Shown: positions 33,682 through 42,693, counted from the first letter of the stretch. The stretch: DNA of 64,000 nt from Gemmata massiliana (GCA_000531095.1 HG799474.1:1-64000), one strand, 5' to 3'. A program made the numbers and translations. The notes: generated by a model not told the origin, from the letters alone.

Positions 33682-35325
33682 TTACACCGGGGAAAGCGCT
33701 TTCTCAAGAACCTTACGCACTTCGCTCTTCGGGATGCGCTCCTGTTTGAGCGTATCGCGGTCGCGGATGGTAACGGTGCCGTCCTTCATTGTGTCACCGT
33801 CTACCGTAATGCAGAACGGGGTGCCGGCCTCGTCCTGGCGCCGGTACCGGCGCCCGATCGCGCCGCTCTGGTCGTACACCACGTTGAAGAACGGCTTGAG
33901 CTCGCGGTAGAGCTTCTTCGCCTCCTCGTCCATGCCGTCCTTGTTCACGAGCGGGAAGATCGCGGCTTTGATCGGCGCGAGGCGCGGGTGGAACTTCATC
34001 ACGATCCGCGTTTCCGGGTTCCCCTTTGCGTCGGGCGCCGTGTCCTCGGTGTACGCCTCGCACAGCACCGCGAGCGTGAACCGGTCCGCCCCCGCACTCG
34101 GCTCGATCACGTGCGGTACGAACTGGAACTGCGCCTTTTCTTCTTTCTCCAGCTTCTTCTTCTCTTCCTCGCGCTTGGCCTTGTCGTCCTTGAAGGCTTC
34201 GAGCCGCGCCTGGAGGAGCGCGTTCCAGCCCTCTTCGTCGAAGTACTTCAGATCCTTCCCGCTGCGACTCGAGTGCGCGGAGAGGTCGAAATCACCGCGG
34301 TGCGCGACGCCCTCGAGTTCCTGCGGCTCGTCCGAGAACGGGAACATGTACTCGATGTCGGTGGTGCCGACCGAGTAGTGCGCCAGTTCCTCCTGGCCCT
34401 GTTCGCGCGGCACGAGGTTCTCGCTCTTCAGCCCCAGGCGCGAGTACCACTGCCGGCGCAAGTCGCGCCAGTATTCGTACCACTTCCGCGACTCGTTCGG
34501 GTGGCAGAAGAACTCGATCTCCATCTGCTCGAACTCGCGCGACCGGAACGTGAAGTTCCGCGGGTTGATCTCGTTGCGGAACGCCTTACCCACCTGCGCG
34601 ATCCCGAACGGCAGCTTCAGGCGCGACGAATCCAGCACGTTCTTGTAGTTGGCGAAGATCCCCTGGGCCGTTTCCGGGCGCAGGTAGACCTTGTTCTCGT
34701 CCGACGCGATCGGCCCCGCGTGACTCTCGAACATCAGGTTGAACGCACGCGGTTCGGTGAGGGTGCCGTCGCAGTCCTCCGCCGGGCACGGGCGCGGCCA
34801 CGAGGCCGGGAGTGCGGTGGCCGAATGGTACTCCAGTTGCGCTGCGGCCTTCAGCGCGCGCCCGACCGGGTGCTTCTTCTTGTCCAGCTTGGCGATCTTC
34901 TCTTTGAGCAGCGGTTCGGCGTCCGTGGCATTGTCGGCCTCGACCGAGATCGCGTGCGGGGCGCTGTCCACGACCGCGCAGGCGAAGTGGACCTTGTCCG
35001 CGCGGAACCGCTTCTTGCACTTGAGGCAGTCCACCATCGGGTCCGAGAACCCGCCCACGTGCCCGCTCGCGACCCACACGTTCGGGTTCATGATGATGGA
35101 GCAGTCCAGCCCGACCATGCGAATTTCCTGACCGTCCGGGCCGGGCGGCGGGTTGCGGACCATGTCCTGCCACCACGCCTCCTTGATGTTCCGCTTCAGT
35201 TCCACCCCGAGCGGCCCGTAGTCCCAGAACCCGTTGATCCCGCCGTAGATCTCCGAGGACTGGAAGACGAACCCCATGTCCTTGCAGAACTTCGCGAACT
35301 TCGCCATGTCGAGCTTGGTCGGCAT
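33682..35325 (-). CDS. glyS: Glycyl-tRNA synthetase, homodimeric type
   Basis: A 547-residue class II synthetase from the ATG at 35325, with GGAGG eight bases upstream; a longer frame upstream has no similarity. It is the single-chain alpha2 type found in eukaryotes, archaea and some bacteria rather than the E. coli GlyQ/GlyS type. Motifs: MGFVFQSSEIYGGINGFWDY, YLRPETAQGIFANYKNVL (motif 2 region), TFRSREFEQMEIEFF, HYSVGTTDIEYMFPF, and motif 3 VIEPSAGADRFTLAVL with Arg. The C-terminal anticodon domain includes LAPIKAAIFPLVNKDG. An insertion of Lys/Glu-rich helix (about 380-420) looks like coiled coil. Cytoplasmic. Confidence 0.95.
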   Translation of the reverse strand: MPTKLDMAKFAKFCKDMGFVFQSSEIYGGINGFWDYGPLGVELKRNIKEAWWQDMVRNPPPGPDGQEIRMVGLDCSIIMNPNVWVASGHVGGFSDPMVDCLKCKKRFRADKVHFACAVVDSAPHAISVEADNATDAEPLLKEKIAKLDKKKHPVGRALKAAAQLEYHSATALPASWPRPCPAEDCDGTLTEPRAFNLMFESHAGPIASDENKVYLRPETAQGIFANYKNVLDSSRLKLPFGIAQVGKAFRNEINPRNFTFRSREFEQMEIEFFCHPNESRKWYEYWRDLRRQWYSRLGLKSENLVPREQGQEELAHYSVGTTDIEYMFPFSDEPQELEGVAHRGDFDLSAHSSRSGKDLKYFDEEGWNALLQARLEAFKDDKAKREEEKKKLEKEEKAQFQFVPHVIEPSAGADRFTLAVLCEAYTEDTAPDAKGNPETRIVMKFHPRLAPIKAAIFPLVNKDGMDEEAKKLYRELKPFFNVVYDQSGAIGRRYRRQDEAGTPFCITVDGDTMKDGTVTIRDRDTLKQERIPKSEVRKVLEKALSPV

Positions 35326-35786
35326 CGAAAAAACCTCCACTCGGTCGGGCCTTATCGGAGAGTGTCTCGCGGCCCGGCCAGGTATGCGAAGCCCTTGGTC
35401 TGGACCCCGCGTTAAATTGAGAGCCGGTACGGGCGCGGGGTTCACGTGAACCCCGCGCTCGCGCGGCGTGGACATGATACGAATTGCGGGAACCGGCAGA
35501 GTAAGTGCCGTGCGACAAAGGTGATCGGGTTCGTTGGAGGTGCGTTGTGCTGGCTGTCGAAAGGACAGGAAAGGATGTGTGGGAGCGAACGGTTGCTGTG
35601 CCGACAAATCGTATTTTCTAATTTTATATTGTTATGGTTAAGGTGTATTTTTAAATGCAACGATGTGGGAACAAGTCACCGTCTTAACTCGTTGCCAAAG
35701 ACCCGGTACCTGGGGGGCGTTGTCGTGGTTCGAGAGGACCGCGAAATGAAAAGATGCGGCCACGAAGATCTGCGACCGGTCGCGCA
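35326..35786. other. Intergenic region upstream of glyS
   Basis: A 461-base gap with no gene I can support. The segment 35600-35660 is markedly AT-rich and is a plausible promoter region. The short frames here show no family features. Confidence 0.4.
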
Positions 35787-36362
35787 TCACCCAAGAGACG
35801 GCTCGCTAATCTTGGTGAGCGAGAATTCATGAATGAACAGCGTCGTGAAGGGAATTTCCAGCTCGACCCCAGTACTGAGAAGGATTCGATGCAAATACCC
35901 GGCGCCCCAGGGGCCCATGCGATCGTCCGTCACCGACTCGATTTCATCGTACAACCAGTGTTCGCCCTCCTTGGAAAACCGCCACCCCTCTGGTTGAGGA
36001 CGGACGCGAACGTTGTCCCAAAGGCAATAAATCAGAGAGCGGATCGTGCCTTCGTCCTTTACCGTAATGATGGCCACAGAGTACCAAAACGGTACGACCA
36101 ACGCGGGGTGAAATTCACGAAAAAATTCCCGAGAGAAATGCCGTGCGCCTGCTTGTGTTTGCTCCACGCGTGAAAGAACCAAGCAATCGTGCAAAGATAG
36201 TTCGGCAAGTCTTTGAATTTGAGACGGCGTGCGATCCCGGAAAATTTTGAGGTGTTGGGCGTACTGCTCCGCAGCCTTTTCCCATTCTTGGTAGGCTCGA
36301 TCGGCTTCGTCTTCGTTCGGTGAATTAAACCGAATGTACAGTTCCGGCGTGAAAAATCGCAT
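35787..36362 (-). CDS. Uncharacterised protein, possible partner of the upstream gene
   Basis: A 191-residue protein of no family I can name with certainty. It starts MRFFTPELYIRFNSPNEDEA, a beginning I associate with Gemmata hypothetical proteins, and continues with a helical region (ADRAYQEWEKAAEQYAQHLK) and a mixed alpha/beta end (GEHWLYDEIESV, HRILLSTGVELEIPFTTLFI). No signal peptide or membrane helix. It starts seven bases after the stop of the 116-residue gene at 36370, so the two form a unit. The fold resembles SUKH/SMI1-like immunity proteins only loosely, and I do not claim that function. Confidence 0.6.
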   Translation of the reverse strand: MRFFTPELYIRFNSPNEDEADRAYQEWEKAAEQYAQHLKIFRDRTPSQIQRLAELSLHDCLVLSRVEQTQAGARHFSREFFREFHPALVVPFWYSVAIITVKDEGTIRSLIYCLWDNVRVRPQPEGWRFSKEGEHWLYDEIESVTDDRMGPWGAGYLHRILLSTGVELEIPFTTLFIHEFSLTKISEPSLG

Positions 36363-36369
36363 GGCTCGC

Positions 36370-36720
36370 TCAGGTGGCTTTGAGTTTGTCGGTCTCGTAG
36401 AACGTGTGACCTTCCGGTGGTCGCGGATCGGGTTGCCAATGCGGTAGCGACATCCGGCCCGCGCTCAAGTGGGGAAAGCAGCACTTCGGCTCCCTCCCGA
36501 TTGCATTTCGTTCGATCTGGCCCGCGAGTCTTCGGTTCGTAACCCGGTCCGGCCCGCACACGATGACATCCTCGCCGTTTCTTCTCCTTGTTTCGGCATC
36601 GGTCTGAGTGATCTCGGCGCCCTTTTTTACAGCACCGGCATTACCTCGGATGCCCTCGTAAATCTTCGGCGGCTCCTGGAGAGAGGGAGCCTTGGTCGCC
36701 TGCTTCTTTGCCTTCGCCAT
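36370..36720 (-). CDS. Small basic protein with a toxin-like C-terminal motif
   Basis: A 116-residue protein from the ATG at 36720. The N-terminus is Lys/Ala-rich (AKAKKQATKAPSLQEPPK). The second half (EDVIVCGPDRVTNRRLAGQI, then HLSAGRMSLPHWQ and PPEGHTFYETDK) resembles, from memory, short domains at the C-termini of Rhs and other polymorphic-toxin proteins, but I cannot name the family. There is no signal peptide. It is followed seven bases later by the gene at 35787. The pair could be a toxin/immunity-type cassette or just two Gemmata paralogues; the sequence alone does not decide. Confidence 0.5.
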   Translation of the reverse strand: MAKAKKQATKAPSLQEPPKIYEGIRGNAGAVKKGAEITQTDAETRRRNGEDVIVCGPDRVTNRRLAGQIERNAIGREPKCCFPHLSAGRMSLPHWQPDPRPPEGHTFYETDKLKAT

Positions 36721-36848
36721 GCCGTCCCCGAAACGTAGAAGGGCTTTCTCGTTGTGAACGAACGGGGTCACAGATGGTGTTAGTGTACATTTTTGTCCGA
36801 AGGGGATACAAGCGCTATCAAAGATCGGATTCAGGAGCAGTAATGACT

Positions 36849-36873
36849 GCAGGCCGGGTACCGCCCGACCTGC
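36849..36873 (-). terminator. Hairpin downstream of the CotH gene
   Basis: GCAGGCCGGG (36849-36858) pairs with CCCGACCTGC (36864-36873) with one mismatch, five-base loop, 43 bases after the CotH stop. Confidence 0.5.
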
Positions 36874-36915
36874 AATCTATCCGTTTGAGCGTCCTCATTC
36901 GGCAATCGCCGAACG

Positions 36916-38088
36916 TTACTTCTCAACGGGCAGTCGTTTGATCTGTTCGTTGATGTTCTTCGCGCGCTCCTTGATCGCGAACCGGAGCCGGTTGACCTGG
37001 TTCTTGTAGTCGTTCGCGGCCCCGGGATCGACGGTCTTGAGCGCCGGGTGGACGACGGCCTCCATTTCGTCGAGGCGCGCGATCAACTCGTCCGGCTTGT
37101 ACACTTTTGTCATGATCTCGCGGAGCCGGGCGAGGTACCGCTTCTTGCCCTCTTTCGTTTGCATCAGCGCGCGGGCCACGCTCCCGCCCCAATCCGGCAT
37201 GATGGGCCAGTTGGTCTCGGCGAACATTTGGTCCATCCCCGACGGGATGAACGTGATCTTGTTCGTCTTCGGGTGGTGGTAGATGCGGTAGTTGTTGCAC
37301 TTCGACGGGTACCCGTCCCAGTCGGACGTGATCATTTCGACCACGACGTAGCTGATGAACTTGTCGAGGTCGAGGAGCTTCTCCAGCTTCTCGAACCGCT
37401 TCTTCTCGTTCCCCTCGCGGGTCGCGGCCACGAGCGCTTTCAGGTCGGCGCGGTCGGCCACGTCGTTCTTGCTCGACACCAGATCGAGTTGCTGGTCGAT
37501 GTCGCGCAGGAACCCGCCGTCGTAGAAGTTGCCGTTACTGTTGCCGAAGTGGTTCTGGAGGAACTGCTTGTCGTAGCCCTCCTTGATGTAGTACAGCCCG
37601 CGCTTGCGCCCGTTGATCGTGACCGTCGCGTGGCTGACGCGCGAGGCCGGCACGCCCGCGGCGCGGAAGATCTCGCCGCAAATCAGTTCCGAGAGGTAGC
37701 TCGGGTCTTGTGCCGAGTTCGCGAGGTGCCACTTGTCCATGCCGTTGTACCGCTGGGCGTCGGTGAACTTGTCCATGTTCAGCGTGAGGCCCGGCTTGTC
37801 GTCGAAGTTGCGGTAGCTCCCTGCCGCACCCTTCAAGTGGAAGCCCACGTTGGCATACTCGGTGTTGCCCTCTTTGAGCAGCGCCTTGGCGTACTGGCGC
37901 GGTTCGCGGTTGATCGCGTCGACCTCCTTCTTGTCCACCGTCAGGACCAGATCGTGGACCTTCGGCTTGCGGAAGAAGTCGTCGCGTTCGGTAATCAGGC
38001 GCGGGGCCGGGGCGGTGTCGACGGCGGGTAAATTAGCGGCGGCAAGAACGAGCACGAACAGGCCGAGTAACAGGAGGGGTCGCTTCAC
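36916..38088 (-). CDS. CotH-family kinase-like secreted protein
   Basis: A 390-residue protein starting at a GTG (38088) with GGAG upstream. Signal peptide KRPLLLLGLFVLVLAAA (residues 2-18). The CotH domain covers most of the rest: GFHLKGAAGSYRNFDDKPGL, MDKWHLANSAQDPSYLSELI, YYIKEGYDKQFL, KFISYVVVEMITSDWDGY, IPSGMDQMFAETNWPIMPDW with the metal-binding Asp. CotH proteins are atypical protein kinases; Bacillus CotH phosphorylates spore-coat proteins. In planctomycetes they are exported and the substrate is unknown. The gene stands alone. Confidence 0.85.
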   Translation of the reverse strand: MKRPLLLLGLFVLVLAAANLPAVDTAPAPRLITERDDFFRKPKVHDLVLTVDKKEVDAINREPRQYAKALLKEGNTEYANVGFHLKGAAGSYRNFDDKPGLTLNMDKFTDAQRYNGMDKWHLANSAQDPSYLSELICGEIFRAAGVPASRVSHATVTINGRKRGLYYIKEGYDKQFLQNHFGNSNGNFYDGGFLRDIDQQLDLVSSKNDVADRADLKALVAATREGNEKKRFEKLEKLLDLDKFISYVVVEMITSDWDGYPSKCNNYRIYHHPKTNKITFIPSGMDQMFAETNWPIMPDWGGSVARALMQTKEGKKRYLARLREIMTKVYKPDELIARLDEMEAVVHPALKTVDPGAANDYKNQVNRLRFAIKERAKNINEQIKRLPVEK

Positions 38089-38178
38089 GGCAGACTCCGG
38101 TGGCGCGGAACGGTCAGCGTGCAACGATTTTACCCGTTATCGGGTCGGTTCCACAAGCGCGACGTAATGCGTCCTCAT

Positions 38179-39312
38179 TTATGTCGTTGTGTCCACGATG
38201 ACGACATCGACCCCGCGCACTGTGTGGAGGAGCCGGTCAACGAGCGACGGACCGAACCAGCGCCGGTACCACGGGCGCTGCGGGCGGCCCATCACGAGGT
38301 GCGTGATGCCGTACTCCGCTACGAACGCGGCCACCGCGGACGGGAAATCGGCTCCCTTGAATGTAAGCGGCACGCCATCGAGTTGCTGCGCGAGGGCGAG
38401 TGAATCGGCCACGCGGCGCTGAGTGGCGGCGTCGGTTTTTTCTGTGCTTTCACCCGGAGTTTGCACGTAGACCGCGAACCACGGGGCGCCGAGGCGGTCC
38501 GCGAGTCGCGCGCCCTTGCGGAGCAACCGCAGCGCGTTGGGGCTGCGGCTCGATAAACACACCATGACCCGGGCGGACGTGTTCGCTTGCGCCGCGCCGT
38601 CCCGCTCGTGTCGGCGCCGGTCTAGTACGTGTGCGACCTGTTCCAGCGCGATCTCACGGAGCTGGTTCAGGTTCGGTTCCGTGAAGAAGTTCGCCAGCGC
38701 GCGTTCGGCCCGCTCCGGCGGGTACACTTTTCCGGCCCGCAACCGTTCTTGAAGATCCTCCGCGGGCAGGTCCACGTTAACCACTTGGTGCGCCTGCGCG
38801 AGCACGTAATCGGGCACCCGCTCTTTGACCTTCACTCCGGCGAACCGTTCGACGATGTCGTACAGGCTTTCGAGGTGCTGAACGTTCATCGTGGTGATGA
38901 CGCTGATCCCGGCCTGAAGCAGCGTCTCCACGTCCTGGTAGCGCTTCGCGTGTCGGCCGCCCGGCGCGTTGGTGTGCGCCAGTTCGTCCACGAGGGCGAC
39001 CGTCGGTCGGCGGTTGAGCATCGCGTCCAGGTCCATTTCTTCGAGCACGACGCCGTGGTATTCGAGCTTGCGCCGCGGAACCTGTTCGAGATCGCTGATG
39101 AGCGCGGCCGTGTCCGCGCGCCCGTGCGTCTCCACCACCCCGATGACCACGTCCACGTTTTGCTTGCGGAGCCGGTGGCCCTCCTGGAGCATCTCGTAGG
39201 TTTTGCCCACGCCGGGCGCGAAACCGAGGTAGACCTTCAGCCGGCCACGCTGCTGTTCCCGTAAGAGGGCCAGGAACCGTTCGGGACCGGGGCGAGCCGT
39301 GTCAGTGGTCAT
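38179..39312 (-). CDS. kdpD: KdpD N-terminal sensor module with USP domain, no kinase
   Basis: A 377-residue protein holding only the cytoplasmic input part of KdpD. The KdpD domain has a Walker A (GFAPGVGKTYEML, about 29-41) and a Walker B-like VDELAHTNAPGGRHAKRYQD. The universal-stress-protein domain starts near residue 245 (RVMVCLSSRSPNALRLLRKG) and ends VVIVDTTT. The four membrane helices, GAF and histidine kinase of full KdpD are missing. The gene overlaps the end of the separate kinase gene by 11 bases, so KdpD appears split into two proteins. It should sense potassium or turgor and act on that kinase; the interaction is inferred from gene order. Confidence 0.88.
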   Translation of the reverse strand: MTTDTARPGPERFLALLREQQRGRLKVYLGFAPGVGKTYEMLQEGHRLRKQNVDVVIGVVETHGRADTAALISDLEQVPRRKLEYHGVVLEEMDLDAMLNRRPTVALVDELAHTNAPGGRHAKRYQDVETLLQAGISVITTMNVQHLESLYDIVERFAGVKVKERVPDYVLAQAHQVVNVDLPAEDLQERLRAGKVYPPERAERALANFFTEPNLNQLREIALEQVAHVLDRRRHERDGAAQANTSARVMVCLSSRSPNALRLLRKGARLADRLGAPWFAVYVQTPGESTEKTDAATQRRVADSLALAQQLDGVPLTFKGADFPSAVAAFVAEYGITHLVMGRPQRPWYRRWFGPSLVDRLLHTVRGVDVVIVDTTT

Positions 39313-41188
39313 GGTGTGCTCCCGTTCGCTCGTCCCAGGTGGGGAGCGTGATCCGGAACGTTGTGCCTTTTCCGGGTTCGCTCACGCACGTGACCTCGCC
39401 CCTGTGGGCCGTGATTACTTCCTTCACGATCGCCAAGCCCAGACCGGTGCCGGCCTCGTCACTTTGACCCGGGATGCGGAAGAACCGGTCGAATACGTGC
39501 GGGAGGTATTCCGCCGGGATGCCGACGCCTGTATCCGCGATCGTGAGAACCACGCGCCCGTCCGCTGCTGAGTCGGCGGTGAGTGTGATCCGACCACCTG
39601 GCGCGGTATAGGTGATCGCGTTGTTGAGGATGTTGCCGAGCGCCTGGCCGATTCGGGTTGCATCGACAGCGATCGGGGGAAGTGGTTCATTTCCCGTGAG
39701 GGCCAGTTCGACATGTTTGTCAGTGGCCCTTGATCGCACCTCTTCGGCTGCGTGTCGGAGTAGTTCGGTTGGGTCCGCGGGCGTGAAGGTCGTTTCGTCA
39801 CGCGGGCGCTGGAGCCGTGCGAGCGCGAGCAACTGGTCAATGAGCGCGAGGAGCCGTTCGCTGCCGTCGCGTGCATCTAAGAGCAGTTCCGTTTGTTTGG
39901 GGGTAAGCGGCCCTACCGTTTCTTCCAGGAGGACGTGAACGGCCAGGCGCACCGAGGTGAGCGGCGTTTTCAACTCGTGGCTCACGGTCGCAACGAGGTC
40001 CGACTTGAACTGGTCGAGCAGCCGGAATCGGGTCACGTCGTTCAGAACCACCGCGGCGCCGAGGGTATCGCCCTCCGGGGAGCGGATCGGGCGGATTTGC
40101 GGCAGGTACGTGCGCTCCTCTCCTCCCGCCCGGAACGAAACGACCTGATCGAAGCCCTCGGGCTGGTACGCGCGCTGAGTTTGGAGAGCGTCCGCCAGCG
40201 GCACGCGGAGCGGATCGGGCGGCTGCCACATCGGGCCGGTATCGCTTCCCGCTGGCGCGACGCCGAGTAGCCCCTGTGCCGGGGGATTGGCCAGTTCCAC
40301 GCGCCCGCCCGGTTCCACCACGAGAATCGGGTCGGAGAACGAATCGATCGTCGCTTGCGCCGTCCGCTGGGCGCGAACGATCCGATCAAGATTCGAGCGC
40401 CGGTACTGGCGCAGTTGTGCGGTCATCGCGTTGAAGGATTTGGCGAGCTGGCCGAGTTCGTCCCGGCCGAAGACGGGCACTTCGCGGTCGAACTGACCCG
40501 AACCCCCGATCGCTTGAGTCGCTTCTGTTACGGCCCGGATCGGTCCGAGGATCTTGCGGAGCAGGTACCACGCGATCCCGAACACGATCGCTACCAGCGT
40601 GCCGAGGCTGATCCCGAATCCGACGAGCGCCCGGCGCGCCGTGTGGCGGGCGTCGTCCCGGGCGCGTTCCATGCTCTCCTGGTTGATGCGGAGGATCTTG
40701 CCAGAAACTGTTTTGATCTCCTGGAACGTACCGAGCAGGCCCGGATCGCCCGCGGCGCCCTCGTAGTCCGCGTGTCGCTCTGTGAGGGGGCGGGGGGAGG
40801 CGAAGAACCGTACCCCGCGCCGGCGGTAGTCGTCTTTTAAGATTCGTAACCGCGCGACCAGTTCGTCCTCGTCGGGGTAAATGGTGACGTTGCCCTCTTC
40901 GATCCGGAACTGCTCCTCGAACGCGCGCCAGTGCGCCTCGAACTGGTTCCGGGCATCTGCTTCCTTTTCCGGAGTCCGGCCCGATAGTGCGAACTGGAAC
41001 GACGAGTCCATTCGCTCTAGCGCCTCGTTCAAGCGGAACATGGCCTGGACGCTGGCGTAGTTCTCTTCCAGGATCGCGTCGATCCGCGTGCCGGTCCGAT
41101 CGAGCTGTGCGAACCCGATGGTTCCGAGCGCGGTCAGGAGCGCGACGAGCGGCAAAAACGCGAGCAGGATGCGGGTGCGCAGTCTCAT
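39302..41188 (-). CDS. Membrane sensor histidine kinase of the kdp locus
   Basis: A 628-residue kinase from the ATG at 41188. Helix 1 (about 7-26) and helix 2 (about 188-212) bracket a periplasmic helical domain of 160 residues. HAMP (about 205-262), PAS (about 275-390), HisKA with phosphoacceptor His404 (VATVSHELKTPLTSVRL) and HATPase (ILNNAITYTAPGG, DTGVGIPAEYLPHVFDRFFR, GTGLGLAIVKEVI). Its start overlaps the stop of the response regulator (ATGA) and its stop overlaps the start of the KdpD-like gene, so the three are coupled. The sensor region is unlike KdpD's four-helix segment. It presumably phosphorylates the NtrC-type regulator next to it. Confidence 0.9.
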   Translation of the reverse strand: MRLRTRILLAFLPLVALLTALGTIGFAQLDRTGTRIDAILEENYASVQAMFRLNEALERMDSSFQFALSGRTPEKEADARNQFEAHWRAFEEQFRIEEGNVTIYPDEDELVARLRILKDDYRRRGVRFFASPRPLTERHADYEGAAGDPGLLGTFQEIKTVSGKILRINQESMERARDDARHTARRALVGFGISLGTLVAIVFGIAWYLLRKILGPIRAVTEATQAIGGSGQFDREVPVFGRDELGQLAKSFNAMTAQLRQYRRSNLDRIVRAQRTAQATIDSFSDPILVVEPGGRVELANPPAQGLLGVAPAGSDTGPMWQPPDPLRVPLADALQTQRAYQPEGFDQVVSFRAGGEERTYLPQIRPIRSPEGDTLGAAVVLNDVTRFRLLDQFKSDLVATVSHELKTPLTSVRLAVHVLLEETVGPLTPKQTELLLDARDGSERLLALIDQLLALARLQRPRDETTFTPADPTELLRHAAEEVRSRATDKHVELALTGNEPLPPIAVDATRIGQALGNILNNAITYTAPGGRITLTADSAADGRVVLTIADTGVGIPAEYLPHVFDRFFRIPGQSDEAGTGLGLAIVKEVITAHRGEVTCVSEPGKGTTFRITLPTWDERTGAHHDH

Positions 41189-42570
41189 GGGTTCCCCTTC
41201 GGCGGGTTCGACCGCTTCCGCTTGCGCCACAACGTGCTCGGGTCGATGCCGAGAACCTGGGCGGCCTCGTCGAGCGAAGGGGCCGACGCGATGACCCGGC
41301 GAATGTGCTCGGCTTCCAGGTCTTCGAGCGTGACGTGCCCGCCGATTTCCATTCGCGGCGCGGGAGCGGTGGTGAGTTGGCCGGGCAGGTGCTCCACCCC
41401 GATCTCCGGTCCCGCCGTCATGATGACCCCGCGCTCGACCGCGTTCCGTAATTCGCGCATGTACCTGCTCGCCGCGCTCCTGCGGCACGAACGGTAAGCG
41501 TTCATGACCGCTTCGGCTTCCGCGGTGAAGCCGGCCACCGACTTGCCGGACTGACGGTTGAAGAACGCGAGCAGACCGCGTGCGATGGACAGCAGATCTT
41601 TTCGTCGCGAGCGGAGCGAAGGGACGGTCAGGTCGATCACGTTGAGCCGGTAGAACAGATCTTCCCGGAATCGCCCCGCAGCAACTTCTGCTTCGAGCGG
41701 GCGGTTGGTCGCGGCGACGATGCGCACGTCCGCCCGGCGAACGATCGGCTCCCCGACGCGCTCGTACTCGCGATCCTGAACGAGCCGGAGCAGTTTCGGC
41801 TGAAGGACGGGCGGCAAGTCGCCCACCTCGTCCAGAAAGAGTGTTCCGCCGTCGGCCGCGTCCACCTTCCCGGTTTTGTCCTGCACGGCGCCGGTAAATG
41901 CTCCTCGCGTGTGCCCGAACAGGTCACTTTCCAACAACTCGGCCGACAAGCTCGGGCAATGGACCGTCACGAACGGGCGCTTGGAACGCTTGCTCCGGGC
42001 GTGAAGCGCCCGGGCGAGGACGTTTTTGCCGGTCCCGCTCTCACCGCGGAGCAGCACTGTTGCGTCCGTCGGGGCGACCTGAAAGGCCGCGTCGAGAACG
42101 CGCTGCATGGCGGGTTCCTGGGTTTCCAGTTCGGTTGTCGGGTCAGGGCCGCCGACTCGTTCCTCGAGCGCTGCAACTCGATTCCGCAACCCCCGGACGA
42201 GGGCCGATCGGTCGAGCACCATTCGGATCTGGTTCGGGGTGAACGGTTTGGGCAGGTAGTCGAACGCTCCTCGGCGCATGGCTTCGACCGCGGAATCGAA
42301 GCCGGCGAACGCGGTCACAATGACGATGTGCAGGTCGCCCGCGGAGCGGAGCAGCTCGGGGAGCAGGTCCAGCCCCTTTTCCGTTCCGAGCTTCAGGTCG
42401 AGGAACGCGAGGTCGAAACGCTGGCGCCGGACCGCCTCCAGCGCTTGCGCGGAGTTCGCGGCTTCGGTGACCTTGTGGTCCATGCTCTCCAGCGCCGTCC
42501 GGAGCGTCCGGCGCAGAGCCGTCTCGTCGTCGATCACGAGCAGGTTAAACGGCTCGGTCGTGTGTTTCAT
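41185..42570 (-). CDS. NtrC-family sigma-54-dependent response regulator
   Basis: A 461-residue activator: receiver (LLVIDDETALRRTL, LAFLDLKLG with the phospho-Asp, Lys in DYLPKPF), AAA+ domain with Walker A GESGTGKNVLARAL, the sigma-54 contact loop GAFTGA, Walker B GGTLFLDEVGDLPP, Arg finger region, and a C-terminal Fis helix-turn-helix (LDEAAQVLGIDPSTLWRKRK). It takes the place of the OmpR-type KdpE. An oddity lies at about residues 358-370: the family sequence Y-x-W-P-G-N-V-R-E-L reads AYRSCRRSAASRYMREL, and the DNA there is a 36-bp copy of kdpF. The REL part survives, so activity is uncertain rather than excluded. It is divergent from the kdp structural genes. Confidence 0.9.
   Translation of the reverse strand: MKHTTEPFNLLVIDDETALRRTLRTALESMDHKVTEAANSAQALEAVRRQRFDLAFLDLKLGTEKGLDLLPELLRSAGDLHIVIVTAFAGFDSAVEAMRRGAFDYLPKPFTPNQIRMVLDRSALVRGLRNRVAALEERVGGPDPTTELETQEPAMQRVLDAAFQVAPTDATVLLRGESGTGKNVLARALHARSKRSKRPFVTVHCPSLSAELLESDLFGHTRGAFTGAVQDKTGKVDAADGGTLFLDEVGDLPPVLQPKLLRLVQDREYERVGEPIVRRADVRIVAATNRPLEAEVAAGRFREDLFYRLNVIDLTVPSLRSRRKDLLSIARGLLAFFNRQSGKSVAGFTAEAEAVMNAYRSCRRSAASRYMRELRNAVERGVIMTAGPEIGVEHLPGQLTTAPAPRMEIGGHVTLEDLEAEHIRRVIASAPSLDEAAQVLGIDPSTLWRKRKRSNPPKGNP
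41460..41495 (+). repeat. 36-bp near-copy of the kdpF 3' region
   Basis: Identical to 42895-42930 except for one base (A for C at 41486 in the GCGGCACGAACGG part). It has the same orientation on the plus strand but lies inside the response regulator gene, which is read from the other strand. Confidence 0.9.
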
Positions 42571-42578
42571 GAGTCACC

Positions 42579-42620
42579 GGGTTGCAGTTTGCAATCCTCG
42601 TCGTGCGGTTCGCAACCCGC
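42579..42620. promoter_or_regulatory. Candidate activator binding sites upstream of kdp
   Basis: GGGTTGCAGTTTGCAATCC at 42579-42597 is a 19-base dyad, and GGTTCGCAACC at 42607-42617 is a shorter one; both share a half-site of the form TTYGCAAYCC. They lie 75-115 bases upstream of a sigma-54-like promoter, the usual position for enhancer sites of an NtrC-type protein, and just outside its own gene. Confidence 0.4.
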
Positions 42621-42693
42621 GTTCACGCAGGGTTGAGGGAGCTAATTCCGTAAGTCTCGTTACTTCCAGCGGTTCGGCGATTTCGCGAACTTC

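Noticed and set aside
33676-35415. A 579-codon plus-strand frame opposite glyS
   Set aside because: Low-complexity Arg/Val/Leu sequence antisense to a clear tRNA synthetase; a shadow frame.
42579-42592. A second GG-N10-GC pair as an alternative sigma-54 promoter
   Set aside because: It lies inside the symmetrical dyad and 150 bases from the first start codon, so it fits an activator site better.
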